A model generated the notes under the pieces. The model saw only the letters and a program-made list of their open reading frames with translations. It searched no databases and was not told the origin of the DNA. Position numbers and translations under genes: made by a program. 64,000 bases of DNA from Mycolicibacterium sp. BiH015 (GTDB lineage Bacteria; Actinomycetota; Actinomycetes; Mycobacteriales; Mycobacteriaceae), in NCBI RefSeq assembly GCF_027706845.1, contig NZ_JAQGCZ010000014.1, forward strand, positions 1-64,000, given 5' to 3'. Below, in pieces: positions 33,419 to 44,255 of the stretch; position 1 is the stretch's first letter; each line of letters begins with the position of its first letter.

Positions 33419-35371
33419 CTAGGACGAATCCCCCATCGCGCGCGTCAGCCGCTCGGTCAGGAGCGCGGCGAACCGCGCTGGATCCTCCAGCACGCCTCCC
33501 TCGGCAAGAAGAGCGGTGCCGTAGAGCAACTCGGCGGTACCGGTCAGCTCGTCGTCGGCGCCCCGGCTCAGGTGGGCCTGCCGAAGTCCCACGACCAGCG
33601 GGTGGTTCGGATTGAGCTCCAGAATCCGCTTCTCGACCGGGACCGGCTGACCGGACGCCCGGTACATGCGGGCCAACGCCGGTGTGATGCCGAAGGTGTC
33701 GGTGATCAGGCACGCCGGCGAATCGGTCAGGCGGGTGGACAACCGCACTTCCTTGACGTGATCACTAAGCGTCTCCTTCAGCCAGGCGGTCAGGTCGGCG
33801 AACTCCTTCTCACGCTCCTGGCGTTCGGCTTCCTGGGCGTCTTTGTCGGCCTCGGAGTCAAGGTCCACCTCCCCCTTGGCGACCGACTGCAGCGGCTTGC
33901 CATCGAACTCGTGAACCGACTGCACCCACACTTCGTCGACCGGGTCGGTGAGCAACAGCACCTCGTAACCCTTGGCCTTGAACGCCTCCAGATGCGGCGA
34001 GTTCAGCAGCTGCTGCCGCGATTCGCCTGCGGCGTAGAAGATTTGGCTCTGCTCCTGCGGCATGCGGGCGACATACTCGGCCAGCGTGGTCGGTTCGTCC
34101 TCACTGCGGGTCGAGGCGAACGAACACAGGCGCAGCAGTGTCTCCTGGTTGTCGGTGTCGCTCAACAATCCTTCCTTGAGGACTCGGCCGAACTGGGTCC
34201 AGAAGGTGCGGTACTTCTCTGGCTGCTCGTTCTGCATCTCTGCGATCGTGTAGAGCACCTTCTTGGTGAGCCTGCGCCTGATCGCCCGGATCTGCCGATC
34301 CTGCTGCAAGATTTCGCGAGACACGTTGAGCGACATGTCTTGTGCATCCACGACACCCTTGACGAACCGCAGATACGGTGGCATCAGCTGGTCGCAGTCG
34401 CCCATGATGAAGACACGTTTGACGTAAAGCTGCACCCCGACAGCGGCGTTCTGGTTGAACATGTCGAACGGCGCATGCGAGGGGATGAACAGCAACGCTT
34501 GATATTCGAACGTGCCCTCCGCCCTCATCGCGATGATTTCCATCGGCTGGTCCCACGCGTGGGCGATGTGCTTGTAGAACTCCGCGTACTCCTCGTCGGA
34601 GACTTCGTCGCGGGGCCGCGCCCACAGCGCCTTCATCGAGTTCAAGGTCTGGGTCTCCACGGTGACCGACTCCTCGCCACCGTCCTCGGCCGCCGGCGTC
34701 CGACGCTCGACCTCCATGCGGACGGGCCATGCGATGAAGTCCGAGTACTGCTTGACGAGCTCCCGGATCTTCCACTCCGAGGTGTAGTCGTGCAGCTCGT
34801 TCTCTCGGTCTTCGGGTTTGAGGTGAAGCGTGACCGAAGTGCCCTGCGGCACTGCGCCTCCGGTCGCCTCGACTGTCTCGATGGTGTAGCTGCCCTCGCC
34901 GGTGGACTCCCATCGGGTCGCCTCGCTCTCACCGGCCTTGCGGGTGAGCAGCTCCACGCGATCGGCCACCATGAAGCTTGCATAGAAGCCGATCCCGAAC
35001 TGACCGATGAGTGCCTCGGAGGCATTTTCCTTGGCGTCCCGCAGCTGTTGGCGCAGCTCGGCCGTTCCCGACTTCGCCAGCGTCCCGATCAGCCCCACCA
35101 CCTCGTCACGGGACATGCCGATGCCGTTGTCGCGCACGGTCAGAGTGCGCGCCTGCTTGTCGACATCGATCTCGATGTGCAGATCGGAAGTGTCGACGTC
35201 GAGCTCTTTGTTCCGGAACGCTTCAAGCCGCAGCTTGTCCAACGCATCGGAGGCATTCGAGATGAGCTCCCGCAGGAAGGAATCCTTGTTGCTGTAGACG
35301 GAGTGGATCATCAGATCCAGCAGTTGGCGTGCCTCCGCCTGGAATTCGAGCTGCTCGACGTGTGCGGCCAT
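33419..35371 (-). CDS. htpG: Chaperone protein HtpG (Hsp90)
   Basis: 650 aa, full length for bacterial Hsp90. N-terminal GHKL ATPase with LRELISNASDALDKLR, DNGIGMSRDEV and GQFGIGFYASFMV; middle domain with VYVKR-like VQLYVKRVFIMGD and LNVSREILQQ; C-terminal dimerisation domain. ATP-dependent folding of client proteins in the cytoplasm. First chromosomal protein gene past the tRNA, standing alone. Confidence 0.97.
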   Translation of the reverse strand: MAAHVEQLEFQAEARQLLDLMIHSVYSNKDSFLRELISNASDALDKLRLEAFRNKELDVDTSDLHIEIDVDKQARTLTVRDNGIGMSRDEVVGLIGTLAKSGTAELRQQLRDAKENASEALIGQFGIGFYASFMVADRVELLTRKAGESEATRWESTGEGSYTIETVEATGGAVPQGTSVTLHLKPEDRENELHDYTSEWKIRELVKQYSDFIAWPVRMEVERRTPAAEDGGEESVTVETQTLNSMKALWARPRDEVSDEEYAEFYKHIAHAWDQPMEIIAMRAEGTFEYQALLFIPSHAPFDMFNQNAAVGVQLYVKRVFIMGDCDQLMPPYLRFVKGVVDAQDMSLNVSREILQQDRQIRAIRRRLTKKVLYTIAEMQNEQPEKYRTFWTQFGRVLKEGLLSDTDNQETLLRLCSFASTRSEDEPTTLAEYVARMPQEQSQIFYAAGESRQQLLNSPHLEAFKAKGYEVLLLTDPVDEVWVQSVHEFDGKPLQSVAKGEVDLDSEADKDAQEAERQEREKEFADLTAWLKETLSDHVKEVRLSTRLTDSPACLITDTFGITPALARMYRASGQPVPVEKRILELNPNHPLVVGLRQAHLSRGADDELTGTAELLYGTALLAEGGVLEDPARFAALLTERLTRAMGDSS

Positions 35372-35452
35372 GCGCGTCTCCCCTTCGACAAAACGACCTC
35401 GGATGTCGGGAGAAAAATAGTAACCAGTGGCCTCGCCGAGTTGTACCGGCGG

Positions 35453-36841
35453 CTACGCAGGCGTCCGGATGACCTGCCCGGTCGCCAGCACCCGCGCAGG
35501 GTCGTAACGATCGGCGAGTGCGGCCAGCCAATGCAGCGTGTCCTCGGTGTAGACCCGCGACGGGCGTGCCGGATCGTAGGAGGGTGCGAAGTTCGGCATC
35601 TGACCGCCCGTCGACCACTGCGCCACGGCCTGCGTCACCGCCCTCGCGTGCTCGACCACCATTGTCACGATCTCGGGTGCCGACACCCCGATGACCGTGA
35701 GCGCGAACGCCGCCTTCCGGTGGCAGAACGCGCTGCGGTGCCGCGGTTCGCGTGCCATCGCTCCCCCGAGCATCCGAAGTTCGACGATCACCTGCGGCGA
35801 CTGCGATCCGGGCCCCGCGGCCGCGAGGATCGCGTCGAGCGCCTCGGCGGGCAACTCGGACAGCAGCGCCTGGTCTTCGTTGACCGGCATCGGGTCCGGC
35901 GGATCGGCATGGACCGCACCGATCGCCGCGTACGGCAGCACGCCGACCGTATCCATCAGCGGAGCGGCCGCATTTCGGATCGGGGCAAGCAACCGCTCTG
36001 CTTCGGCGAAATCGCCGACAGCGGTGTAGCGCACCGACACCGTCATCCGGCCCGCCAGCGGCTCAGGCACGCCCGGCAGCGGCGGCAACTGCTGGATCGC
36101 GATCGACGTGTTCACCGTCTCGGGCAGATCCGCACACCATTCGCGCCAGACGTGCAGCACCGCCGCAGCGTCGGGGCCGTCGAAAAACACAGCCCCACCG
36201 TAGAACTCGGCGACCGGCGGCAAGTCGATCACGACTGACGTCACGATGCCGAGCGTCGCCTTGCCCCCGCGCAGACCCCAGAACAGGTCGGCGTTCTCGT
36301 CGGGCGCCGCCCGCAGCAGGCGGCCCTCTCCGGTCACCACCTCGAACGAGCGCACGTGATCCGACGAGACCCCGAACGTCCGGACCAGGGGACCGATTCC
36401 ACCGCCGGTCAGGAATCCCACCACGCCGACATTGGGTGCCGACCCACACAACGGTGCCAAGCCATGCGGCGCGGCGGCGTCGAGGACGTCCTGCCAGCGG
36501 GCACCCGCGCCCACCCGCGCTGTGCGATTCAGCGGGTCCACATCGACGTGCTTCATCGCCGAGGTCTGCACCAGGATCGTGTCCGGGCCGACACCGACAG
36601 CTCCGTGTCCGGTGGCCTGCACCGTGACGGTGAAGCCGTGGGCGGCGGCGAACCTCACCGTGCCGGCCACGTCTTCGGGGGACGTCGCGAGCACCACCGC
36701 CGCGGGGTTCACAGGTGCCGCCACGTTCCACGGCATGCAGCGCTCATAGCCGGGTTCACCGGGCAGCGCCACGAGCGTGGCGACCTGGTCGCGCAGCGTG
36801 CGCAGCGCCTCGTCGCGCCGCAGGTCGGCCGTCATCGTCAT
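35453..36841 (-). CDS. FAD-linked oxidoreductase (PCMH/BBE type)
   Basis: 462 aa. PCMH-type FAD-binding domain about 35-215 with VTVQATGHGAVG, where the His is a candidate for the covalent flavin link, and GGGIGPLVRTFGVSSDHV. C-terminal BBE-like end YDPARVLATGQVIRTP. Family members oxidise sugars, alcohols or alkaloid-like substrates. Substrate unknown; no operon partner. Confidence 0.85.
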   Translation of the reverse strand: MTMTADLRRDEALRTLRDQVATLVALPGEPGYERCMPWNVAAPVNPAAVVLATSPEDVAGTVRFAAAHGFTVTVQATGHGAVGVGPDTILVQTSAMKHVDVDPLNRTARVGAGARWQDVLDAAAPHGLAPLCGSAPNVGVVGFLTGGGIGPLVRTFGVSSDHVRSFEVVTGEGRLLRAAPDENADLFWGLRGGKATLGIVTSVVIDLPPVAEFYGGAVFFDGPDAAAVLHVWREWCADLPETVNTSIAIQQLPPLPGVPEPLAGRMTVSVRYTAVGDFAEAERLLAPIRNAAAPLMDTVGVLPYAAIGAVHADPPDPMPVNEDQALLSELPAEALDAILAAAGPGSQSPQVIVELRMLGGAMAREPRHRSAFCHRKAAFALTVIGVSAPEIVTMVVEHARAVTQAVAQWSTGGQMPNFAPSYDPARPSRVYTEDTLHWLAALADRYDPARVLATGQVIRTPA

Positions 36842-36985
36842 GGGAGTCCTTTCTCGGATGCCTTGTGTCGGCGTGCAGCATCGCCGACCAAGCTTGGCAG
36901 CGCCTTGAGCAGGCGAACCAAGAAAAATCCAAGCGGACGCTACCGCGCGTTCACGAACGTCGCGCGGCAGACCAGGACGTGTCTT

Positions 36986-37603
36986 CTAAACCAGTTCAGG
37001 CACCCGCAGATGGGCCAACACCAGGTCGAAGTCGCACTTGTCGAGCAACTGCACGCCATCGCGTATCGAGGCGGCCTCCAGCTCGTCGAGGGCGCCGCGG
37101 CTTCTTCTCATGGCGTCAGCGCTGTCGAACGTCACCGACACGACGCCGAAGCCCGAATCGCGATCGGCCAGCAGGCTGGCACTGCAGAATCCGTCGAGTT
37201 CTTCGAGCGCCGGAATCGTGGCCAGCCGGAAGCCGTCGATCGCCCGGTCGGCCTCGTTGGCATCGACCCGGGCCCAGGTCACCCGCACGCATGCGCCGGG
37301 CAATGAGCGGTGGTCGCGGTGCAGCGCGGCGATCTCCCACTCGTCGACTGTGGGGCGCCCACCGAGGATCTCTGCCGCCCGGTCGCGGTAGTCCTTGGTG
37401 GCGGGCCGGCTGGCGGTCATCGTTTCCTCGGAGTCCCATGCGGTGGTCGCGATGCACCGCCCGCTGAGCCGGTCGACGAGGAGCGAAAGCCCGATATAGC
37501 CGTCCAGACCCGTCAGCGCGGGCCAGACCGAGTCGTGGATGTAGGCGATTCCGGCGTCTATCGCCGAGGACCGCGCGTGGATGGTGGAACTGCGCGCATA
37601 CAT
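36986..37603 (-). CDS. ABM-like dimeric alpha-beta barrel protein
   Basis: 205 aa. Two ferredoxin-like halves: residues about 1-95 with GYIGLSLLVDRLSGRCIATTAWDS and about 110-205 with GFCSASLLADRDSGFGVVSVTFDS. This is the signature of antibiotic-biosynthesis-monooxygenase-like domains. The ATG at 37603 has GGAGG 5 nt upstream. Role unknown; it lies between the SARP-like regulator and the FAD enzyme, which may be its target unit. Confidence 0.75.
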   Translation of the reverse strand: MYARSSTIHARSSAIDAGIAYIHDSVWPALTGLDGYIGLSLLVDRLSGRCIATTAWDSEETMTASRPATKDYRDRAAEILGGRPTVDEWEIAALHRDHRSLPGACVRVTWARVDANEADRAIDGFRLATIPALEELDGFCSASLLADRDSGFGVVSVTFDSADAMRRSRGALDELEAASIRDGVQLLDKCDFDLVLAHLRVPELV

Positions 37604-37796
37604 ATCTGCCTCCGTCGAACGCGGCAGCGTCCCAGCGGCGCCGCCGGACCTTTCGATCGTCCTCCTGCGAGGGACTCGGGGCAATGGTCGGTGCGGGCGC
37701 TCGATCGCGGCGAGCGTGCGCAGAATGCCGCCGATCGGCGGCGTGTCGCCGTGCAGACCCGCGCGCTCGCGGTGCAACAGACCCGCGCGCTCGCAG

Positions 37797-40700
37797 TCAG
37801 GTCAAGCTGCGGGCGGCCGCAGCGACCGCAGCCATGCCGACCGCCGCCGCTTCCGATGCCAATGCCGATGCCGCCACAGCGCGTTCGGCTGTCGGTTCGG
37901 CCAGTTGCAGCTCGAGCAGCCGGCACCGCAGAAGCGCCGGGACCCCTGCAGTGCGCTCGGCGATATTGCGCGCCACAGCGATGTCCGCGAGGGCATGCCA
38001 AGCATCCCCCCGCAACGCGTGCAGCCGCGCCGTCGCCAACGCCACGGGCCCTGCCAACCCGACCTGGCCGATGACCGCGATCCGGTCGCGAAACGGCTCC
38101 AGGACCTCAAGCAGCGGGTCGACGAAATCCGGCAGATCATGGTCGGCGGCAAGATGGGCCAGCAGCGTGTGATGGCCCAGCGTCGTCCAGATGTGAGCGC
38201 GGTCGCCGCTCTCCTCCCAACGGCGCAAGGTGGCAAGCGCCTCGGCCCGCGCCTCGGGCCCGTCCAGCAAGGTGAGCACCGCGGTCCGCACCACACCGAC
38301 CATGCCCATCCCGCCGGTCTCCTCGTTGGCGCGCAGGCTGTTCCAGCTGGGATCGACGGGGCCGCCTCTCTCACGCAGCAGCGTCGCCGTGGCCAGCAAG
38401 CCACTTCCGGCCTCGTAGAGTTCGGTCTGCTCGTGGACGTGGGCGGCGATGGCGTGGTGGCGTTCGGCCTCGGCGAAGTCACCGATCCAGACGGCCAGCA
38501 CCGCCTCCATCCACCGCAGCTGCGCGCGCAAGACCGGCAACTGGAGCTCTTCGCTACCCGCGATCCCGTCCTGCACGTGTCGGCGTGCCCCGTCGACGTC
38601 CCCGAGGTTCATCGCCGCCATCGTCGCGACGGAATGCGCAATCACCGCGTCTTCACGAGACCTGTTGTGGTGCAACGATTTCAGACGCTCAACCCACGAC
38701 AGAGTCTCTGCGCTCAGCGTCGACACGCCGGAGAACGTGATGAGCCGGCCGATCAGAACGTCGGCGATGACGTCCGGATCGCCCGTCCCGGTCGCGAGAA
38801 CCTCGGCCCGATCCAGCAGACCGGGCGCAATGGTCGCATCGGGGTGATAGCAGTGTCCTACTGCGAGTGCGGGCAGCACCCGCGCCGCCGACGCCGGCTC
38901 TGCTTCCGAAAGCGCCGCGGCGCGCTCGAGCAGCCCCAGCAGCTCACCGGGGTCGTGACCCGGCGCGAGCCACGGCCATCCGCCGCTGGCCCGCAGCAGT
39001 GCACTGGCCACCCGGCCGGCCGATGCGACCCGCCCGCTACGCAACGCCTCACCGAGGTAGCGCTGCACGCTGTCGAGCACCAATTGCCCACGGCCCGCAC
39101 GCGAGTGGGCTTCCAGAAGCTCCACCGTCAGCGCGTCGCGCTCCCCGTCGTCACGCAGCGAGGCGGGCTGGCTGTCGTAGGCGTCCAGCGCGGCCTGCCA
39201 CCATCGCGCGGCGATGTCTGAACTCCATTGCGCCGTCGCGTGCTCGGCCGCAAGACGGCATGCCTGCACCACCAGCGCCGGTTCCACGAGCGGCTGGGCG
39301 GCGACGAGATGTTGCGCCCGGCGCGTCGGCGCATCCTGGGCCGTGCTGTCGGCCAAGACCTCGGCCACCTTGGCGTGAATCCGCTGACGTCGCAACGCAG
39401 GCATGCTTGCCAGCAGTTGCTCCCGGAGTAGTCCGTGGGCGAACTCGTAGCCGCCGCCCGCATGCGCCGCGACGATGATGCGCTCATCGGCCGCTTCGTC
39501 GAGATAGTCGGCGAGGGTGTCCAGGTCAAGTCTGGTCGCAGCGGCCAGCACCGGGACGGCACCAGCATCGATCTCGTCCCCGATCACCGCGGCCACCCGC
39601 AGCACCTGCACCACCGCCGGGTCCAGCACGGCGAGCCGGCGGTCGAGGACCGAGCGCACGGCATGCGGAATGTCGTTGCCTGCCCGCTCTTCTCGCGGCA
39701 AACGCGCATACTCGGAGACGAAGAACGGGTTTCCGCCGGTGCGGGCGGCCAGCTCCGCGGCCTCGGCCGCGGTGACGGCTTCCTCGGCCACCTCGTTCGC
39801 CAGGACAGCGACATCGGCCGATGACAGTGCAGGCACCTCGATGTGGCGGTTGTGTTCGCCGCGGGCAACCGTGCTGAGCAGCCGGGCGACCTCCGGCGAG
39901 TGCTCCCCGTCGCGGACGGTGACGATGACCAGGACACGATGGTCGCGCAGCGAGCCGCAGATGTAGGACAGACAACTCGCGGATGCGGTGTCAGACCACT
40001 GGACGTCATCGACGACGACGGCCAACAATCGCGGCACCGATTCGAGGAGTGTCTGAATACGTTCGTAGACAAGGAATCTGGCGGTGTCGGGATCTGCGTG
40101 CGGCGGCACCTCAAGCACCTCGTCGGCGTCGGCACCGAGCGCCCTGACGAGGTGTCGCATCGGCCACCAGGGTGGCGTACCGCGTTCATCGGGGCAGTTG
40201 ACCCACAGCACGTCACCGCCACCCTCGGCAACGAGGCCGGTGATCTCCTCGGCCAGCCGGGTCTTGCCGATCCCCGGCGGTCCCGACAGGACCAGCCAGC
40301 GCGCTGCGCCGGCCGCGACACCGGCCAGAACCTCTGCAGCCCGTGCCAGTTCCCGGTCACGTCCCACCAGCGGGGCACGGTGCGTAGTGGCGTCCACGAC
40401 CATCGCCGGTGGCGGCACCGGGTCGGGCTCCGGTAGCGCACCCGCGCCCGTCCACTCCGGAGAACGCGGCCACCCGGCCAGCTCGGGGGCCTGTCGAAGC
40501 ACAGCGGTCTGCAGACCGCGCAGCTCCGTGCCCGGCTCGAGCCCGAGCTCGTCGTCCAGCATCCGCGCATGACGCGTGTAGGCGTCCAACGCGTCGGCGG
40601 CCCGCCCCGCCTGATAGAGCGCCAGCATGTGCAGCCGACAGCCCCTGTCGGCCAGTGGCTCGAGTTCACGCAGCCGGGACACCTCGGTCACCGCGTCCGC

Positions 40701-41228
40701 CGACTTTCCCAGCGCCAGCAGCGCGATCACCTTGTTGGCAAGGCATTCCGTGCGCATCTCGGTCAGCCGCGCGGCGTCCTCGCGCAGCCAGTCGACATCC
40801 CCCATGTCCTCGAGCAGGTCGCCCCGCACCAGGCCCAGCGCCGCGTCGGCATCGCGGAGCGCCTCATCCCACCGCTCGCCGTCGATGGCCGCGGCCGCGC
40901 GAGCACAGCGGGCCGCAAACACCGAGACATCCACATCGTCGCTCGCGACGTCGAGGTAGTAGCCCGGTGACTGACGCACGATCGGCGACGCCATCTGCGA
41001 CTCGCCGCGCAGCGCGCGCCTCAGGTTCGAGATGTACACCTGCAGACTGGCAGTCGCACTGGCCGGGACGTCGTCACCCCACACCGCGTCGATCAGCCGA
41101 TCCGTCGACACCACCCGACCCTGCGCCAGCAGCAGAGCGGCCAGCACCGCCCGCTGCTTGCGCGGGCCGACGTCGACCGGCACCTCCCCGTCGACCACCT
41201 GCAGCGGCCCGAGCAACCGATAGCGCAC
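37797..41228 (-). CDS. Large AfsR/SARP-type transcriptional regulator
   Basis: 1143 aa. OmpR-like winged helix 1-95 (RKQRAVLAALLLAQG), BTAD tetratricopeptide domain about 100-250, AAA/NB-ARC ATPase with Walker A GPPGIGKT at 316-323 and Walker B LLAVVVDDVQWSD, then about 600 residues of helical repeats. Such proteins activate secondary-metabolism or stress genes on sensing nucleotide or a ligand. Stands 12 bp after the UPF0182 gene on the same strand. Confidence 0.9.
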   Translation of the reverse strand: MRYRLLGPLQVVDGEVPVDVGPRKQRAVLAALLLAQGRVVSTDRLIDAVWGDDVPASATASLQVYISNLRRALRGESQMASPIVRQSPGYYLDVASDDVDVSVFAARCARAAAAIDGERWDEALRDADAALGLVRGDLLEDMGDVDWLREDAARLTEMRTECLANKVIALLALGKSADAVTEVSRLRELEPLADRGCRLHMLALYQAGRAADALDAYTRHARMLDDELGLEPGTELRGLQTAVLRQAPELAGWPRSPEWTGAGALPEPDPVPPPAMVVDATTHRAPLVGRDRELARAAEVLAGVAAGAARWLVLSGPPGIGKTRLAEEITGLVAEGGGDVLWVNCPDERGTPPWWPMRHLVRALGADADEVLEVPPHADPDTARFLVYERIQTLLESVPRLLAVVVDDVQWSDTASASCLSYICGSLRDHRVLVIVTVRDGEHSPEVARLLSTVARGEHNRHIEVPALSSADVAVLANEVAEEAVTAAEAAELAARTGGNPFFVSEYARLPREERAGNDIPHAVRSVLDRRLAVLDPAVVQVLRVAAVIGDEIDAGAVPVLAAATRLDLDTLADYLDEAADERIIVAAHAGGGYEFAHGLLREQLLASMPALRRQRIHAKVAEVLADSTAQDAPTRRAQHLVAAQPLVEPALVVQACRLAAEHATAQWSSDIAARWWQAALDAYDSQPASLRDDGERDALTVELLEAHSRAGRGQLVLDSVQRYLGEALRSGRVASAGRVASALLRASGGWPWLAPGHDPGELLGLLERAAALSEAEPASAARVLPALAVGHCYHPDATIAPGLLDRAEVLATGTGDPDVIADVLIGRLITFSGVSTLSAETLSWVERLKSLHHNRSREDAVIAHSVATMAAMNLGDVDGARRHVQDGIAGSEELQLPVLRAQLRWMEAVLAVWIGDFAEAERHHAIAAHVHEQTELYEAGSGLLATATLLRERGGPVDPSWNSLRANEETGGMGMVGVVRTAVLTLLDGPEARAEALATLRRWEESGDRAHIWTTLGHHTLLAHLAADHDLPDFVDPLLEVLEPFRDRIAVIGQVGLAGPVALATARLHALRGDAWHALADIAVARNIAERTAGVPALLRCRLLELQLAEPTAERAVAASALASEAAAVGMAAVAAAARSLT

Positions 41229-41240
41229 CGACGTCGGCGA

Positions 41241-44200
41241 CTAGTCGGTTGACTGGTACTTGGTCACAGCGTCGTCGAGGCGTTGCAGCGCTTCGCCGTA
41301 CTGCGCGAAATCGCCACTTTCCTGGGCACCCTTCAGCGCGTCCAGCGCCGCATTGACATCCTGCAGCGCAGCCGCTTTCGCCGCCGACAGCTGCGTCGGA
41401 CCCGCCCCAGGAACCGCCACCGGAACCTCCGGTTGTGCCGCGGGCGGCGTCTGTCCCTGGCGGGTCGGCGGCTGTGCCGCCGGCGGCTGGTTGTTCCCGG
41501 GCGGACGCTGCTGCGGGGCCTGGCCGGCCGGCGGCTCGGCGGCCGCAGGCCCCGTGGCGGTGGCGTCCGCACCCGGACCGAACAAATCGGTCAGCGCGTC
41601 GCGCACCGTCGGACCGTAACCGATCTGGTCGTTGTACATCATCGCCACGCGGATGAGGCGGGGATATGACGACGCGGCGTCGCTGGCGCCCGGTGACGCG
41701 TACACCGGTGCGACGTACAACAATCCACCCTGGCCCAGCGGCAACGTCAACAGGTTGCCCCACCTGATCCGGTTCTGGTTGTCGCGGCCGATGACACCGA
41801 GGTCCTGGCTGACCGCCGTGTCGGTGCTGATCGCGTTGAACGCCAGTTTGGGACCGTTCACCTGACCCGGGATCGTCAACACCGTGATCCGGCCGTACGT
41901 CTCAGGATCGGAACTGGCGCTGATATACGCCGCCAGGAAGTCTCGCCGGAAGCGGTTCATCGCACTGGTCAACTGGAACGACGTCGAATTGTTGTTCTCA
42001 GCAAGGTCTTTGGCGACGATGTAGTAAGGCGGCTGAAAGCTGCTGGCCGTCGGGTTCGGATCCAGCGGGACATCCCAGAAGTCCGACGTCGAGAAGAACG
42101 TCACCGGGTCGTCGACGTGGTACTTGGCGAGCAGGGCGCGCTGCACCTTGAACAGATCTTCGGGGTAACGCAGATGCTCCTGCAGTTCCGGGGTGATGTC
42201 GCTCTTGGGCTTGACGGTGTCCGGGAACACCTTCATCCACGCCTGCAACACCGGGTCCTGCTCGTCCTGTGCGTACAACGTGACCGTGCCGTCATACGCG
42301 TCCACCGTGGCCTTGACCGAGTTGCGGATGTAGGACACCTGTTTGTCGATCTGCAGCCGGTTCTGGGCGACCTCGTTGGAGTCGGTGGTGGCCGACGACA
42401 ACGTCATCAATTCCGAATACGGGTAGTTGTCCAGCGTCGTGTACCCGTCGACGATCCACACGATCCGCTCGTTGACGATCGCCGGATACACCGCGGTGTC
42501 GGTGGTCAGCCACGGCGCGACCGCCTCGACGCGTGCCGCCGGGTCGCGGTTGAACAGGATCTTGCTGTTCTCGTTGATGACGTTGGAGAACAGGAAGTTC
42601 CGCTCGGCGTACTTGGCGGCGAACACGCTGCGCGTCAGCCAGTTGCCGATCGGGACGCCACCGCTGCCCGTGTACGTGTAGTTCCTGGTGTCGGTGTTGG
42701 TTTCGTAGTCGTACTCACGCGGGGTGCCGCTCTCACCGACGATCGCGTAATCGTCGGCGGCGCTGGCGATCACCGGGCCGAAGTAGATGCGTGGCTGCGC
42801 AAGCGGTGCGGGCCCGGGTGAGACGACCTCACCGTTGGCGCCGACGACGCTGGCGAGGAACTCCGGATAGCCACCGTTCTGGTTGGGATCGTTGGCGATT
42901 CCGCGCACGGTGTTGGCCGGAGAGGCGATGAACCCGTTGCCGTGGGTGTAGACCGTGTGGCGGTTGATCCAGTCGCGCTGGTTGTCGATCAGCCGATCGG
43001 GGTTCAGCTCGCGGGCGGCGACCACGTAGTCGCGCAGGTTGCCCTGTGCGTCGCGGTAGCGGTCCATGTTGAGCTGCTCGGGGAAGAAGTAGAAGTTCTT
43101 GCCCTGCTGGAACTGTGTGAACGCCGGGCTGACGATGTTGGGGTCCAGCACGCGGATGTTCGAGGTGGTGGCCCGATCCGCGGCTACCTGCTGCGCCGTC
43201 GCCGTCGCGTTGCCCGGGTAATCGCGATACGTGACCGCGTCCTCGGTGAGACCGTAGGCCTGCCTCGTGGCGGCGATGCTGCGGCTGATGTACTCGCTTT
43301 CCTTCTGTGCGGCGTTGGGGCGCACGCTGATCTGCTCGACCACCAGCGGCCAGCCCGCGCCGATCACCAGCGACGACAACAGCAGCAGCACGACACCGAT
43401 CGCCGGAATCCGCAAGTCCCGCAAGACGATCGCGGAGAACACGGCAACAGCGCAGATCACCGCGATCGCCATCAGGATCAGTTTGGCCGGGAGCACGGCG
43501 TTGATGTCGGTGTAACCCGCGCCCGTGAACGGCTTCCCGCCGCGGGTGTGGCTGAGCAGCTCGTAGCGATCCAGCCAGTACGCAACGGCCTTGAGCAACA
43601 TCAGGATTCCGACCAGCGTGATCAGCTGGATGCGGGCCGCGCGGCTCAGCGCCCCGCTGCGACCGGCCAGCCTGATACCACCGAAAAGGTAGTGCCCCAG
43701 CAGGTTCGCAATGAACGCCAGGAACGTCGCGACGAACAAATACGACAGGATCAGTCGGTAGAACGGCAGGTCGAACGCATAGAACCCCAGGTCGATGCCG
43801 AACTGCGGATCGGTCACCCCGAAGCTGCCGCCGTTGAGGAACAGCTGAACCTGCTGCCAGTAACTCTGCGCCACGAAACCGGCGAGCACGCCGATGAAGG
43901 CCGGCACCCCGATGCCGACGAGACGCAGCCGCGCCATCACCGCGGTGCGGTAGCGCGCGATCGGATCGTTGGGTCCCGCCGTCGGCACGAACACCGGCCG
44001 GGTGCGGTAGGCCAGCGCCAGCGCGGCGAACACGACCGCGCCGAGCAGTATCGCGACGACGAAGAAGATCACCAGGCGGGTGACGATCTGCGTCGTGAAG
44101 ACCGATCGGTAGCCGAGCTCGCCGAACCACAGCCAGTCGACATAGGTGTCGACGAACCGTGGTCCCAACAGCAGCAGCACCACGACGGCCAGGGCGACCG

Positions 44201-44255
44201 CGATCAGAACCCGGCTTCGTTGCGTCAGCTTCGGCATTCTCGCCGCGGGCCGCAT
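41241..44255 (-). CDS. UPF0182 family membrane protein (Rv3193c-like)
   Basis: 1004 aa. Seven transmembrane helices in the first 330 residues, then a large extracytoplasmic domain, and a Pro/Gln-rich C-terminal stretch. Motifs: DWLWFGELGYRSVFTT near the start and the WxxxR-type strings before YTHGNGFIASPAN. Function unknown, conserved in Actinobacteria. Start at 44255 or 44237 are both possible; RBS is weak. Confidence 0.92.
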   Translation of the reverse strand: MRPAARMPKLTQRSRVLIAVALAVVVLLLLGPRFVDTYVDWLWFGELGYRSVFTTQIVTRLVIFFVVAILLGAVVFAALALAYRTRPVFVPTAGPNDPIARYRTAVMARLRLVGIGVPAFIGVLAGFVAQSYWQQVQLFLNGGSFGVTDPQFGIDLGFYAFDLPFYRLILSYLFVATFLAFIANLLGHYLFGGIRLAGRSGALSRAARIQLITLVGILMLLKAVAYWLDRYELLSHTRGGKPFTGAGYTDINAVLPAKLILMAIAVICAVAVFSAIVLRDLRIPAIGVVLLLLSSLVIGAGWPLVVEQISVRPNAAQKESEYISRSIAATRQAYGLTEDAVTYRDYPGNATATAQQVAADRATTSNIRVLDPNIVSPAFTQFQQGKNFYFFPEQLNMDRYRDAQGNLRDYVVAARELNPDRLIDNQRDWINRHTVYTHGNGFIASPANTVRGIANDPNQNGGYPEFLASVVGANGEVVSPGPAPLAQPRIYFGPVIASAADDYAIVGESGTPREYDYETNTDTRNYTYTGSGGVPIGNWLTRSVFAAKYAERNFLFSNVINENSKILFNRDPAARVEAVAPWLTTDTAVYPAIVNERIVWIVDGYTTLDNYPYSELMTLSSATTDSNEVAQNRLQIDKQVSYIRNSVKATVDAYDGTVTLYAQDEQDPVLQAWMKVFPDTVKPKSDITPELQEHLRYPEDLFKVQRALLAKYHVDDPVTFFSTSDFWDVPLDPNPTASSFQPPYYIVAKDLAENNNSTSFQLTSAMNRFRRDFLAAYISASSDPETYGRITVLTIPGQVNGPKLAFNAISTDTAVSQDLGVIGRDNQNRIRWGNLLTLPLGQGGLLYVAPVYASPGASDAASSYPRLIRVAMMYNDQIGYGPTVRDALTDLFGPGADATATGPAAAEPPAGQAPQQRPPGNNQPPAAQPPTRQGQTPPAAQPEVPVAVPGAGPTQLSAAKAAALQDVNAALDALKGAQESGDFAQYGEALQRLDDAVTKYQSTD

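Noticed and set aside
33401..36238. 945-aa plus-strand frame across htpG and the FAD oxidoreductase gene
   Set aside because: Antisense shadow in GC-rich DNA; composition rich in Arg, Leu, His and no domain, while the minus-strand genes are unmistakable.
37581..39221. 546-aa plus-strand frame
   Set aside because: Shadow of the SARP-like regulator gene, Arg/Pro/Gln-rich with no motifs.
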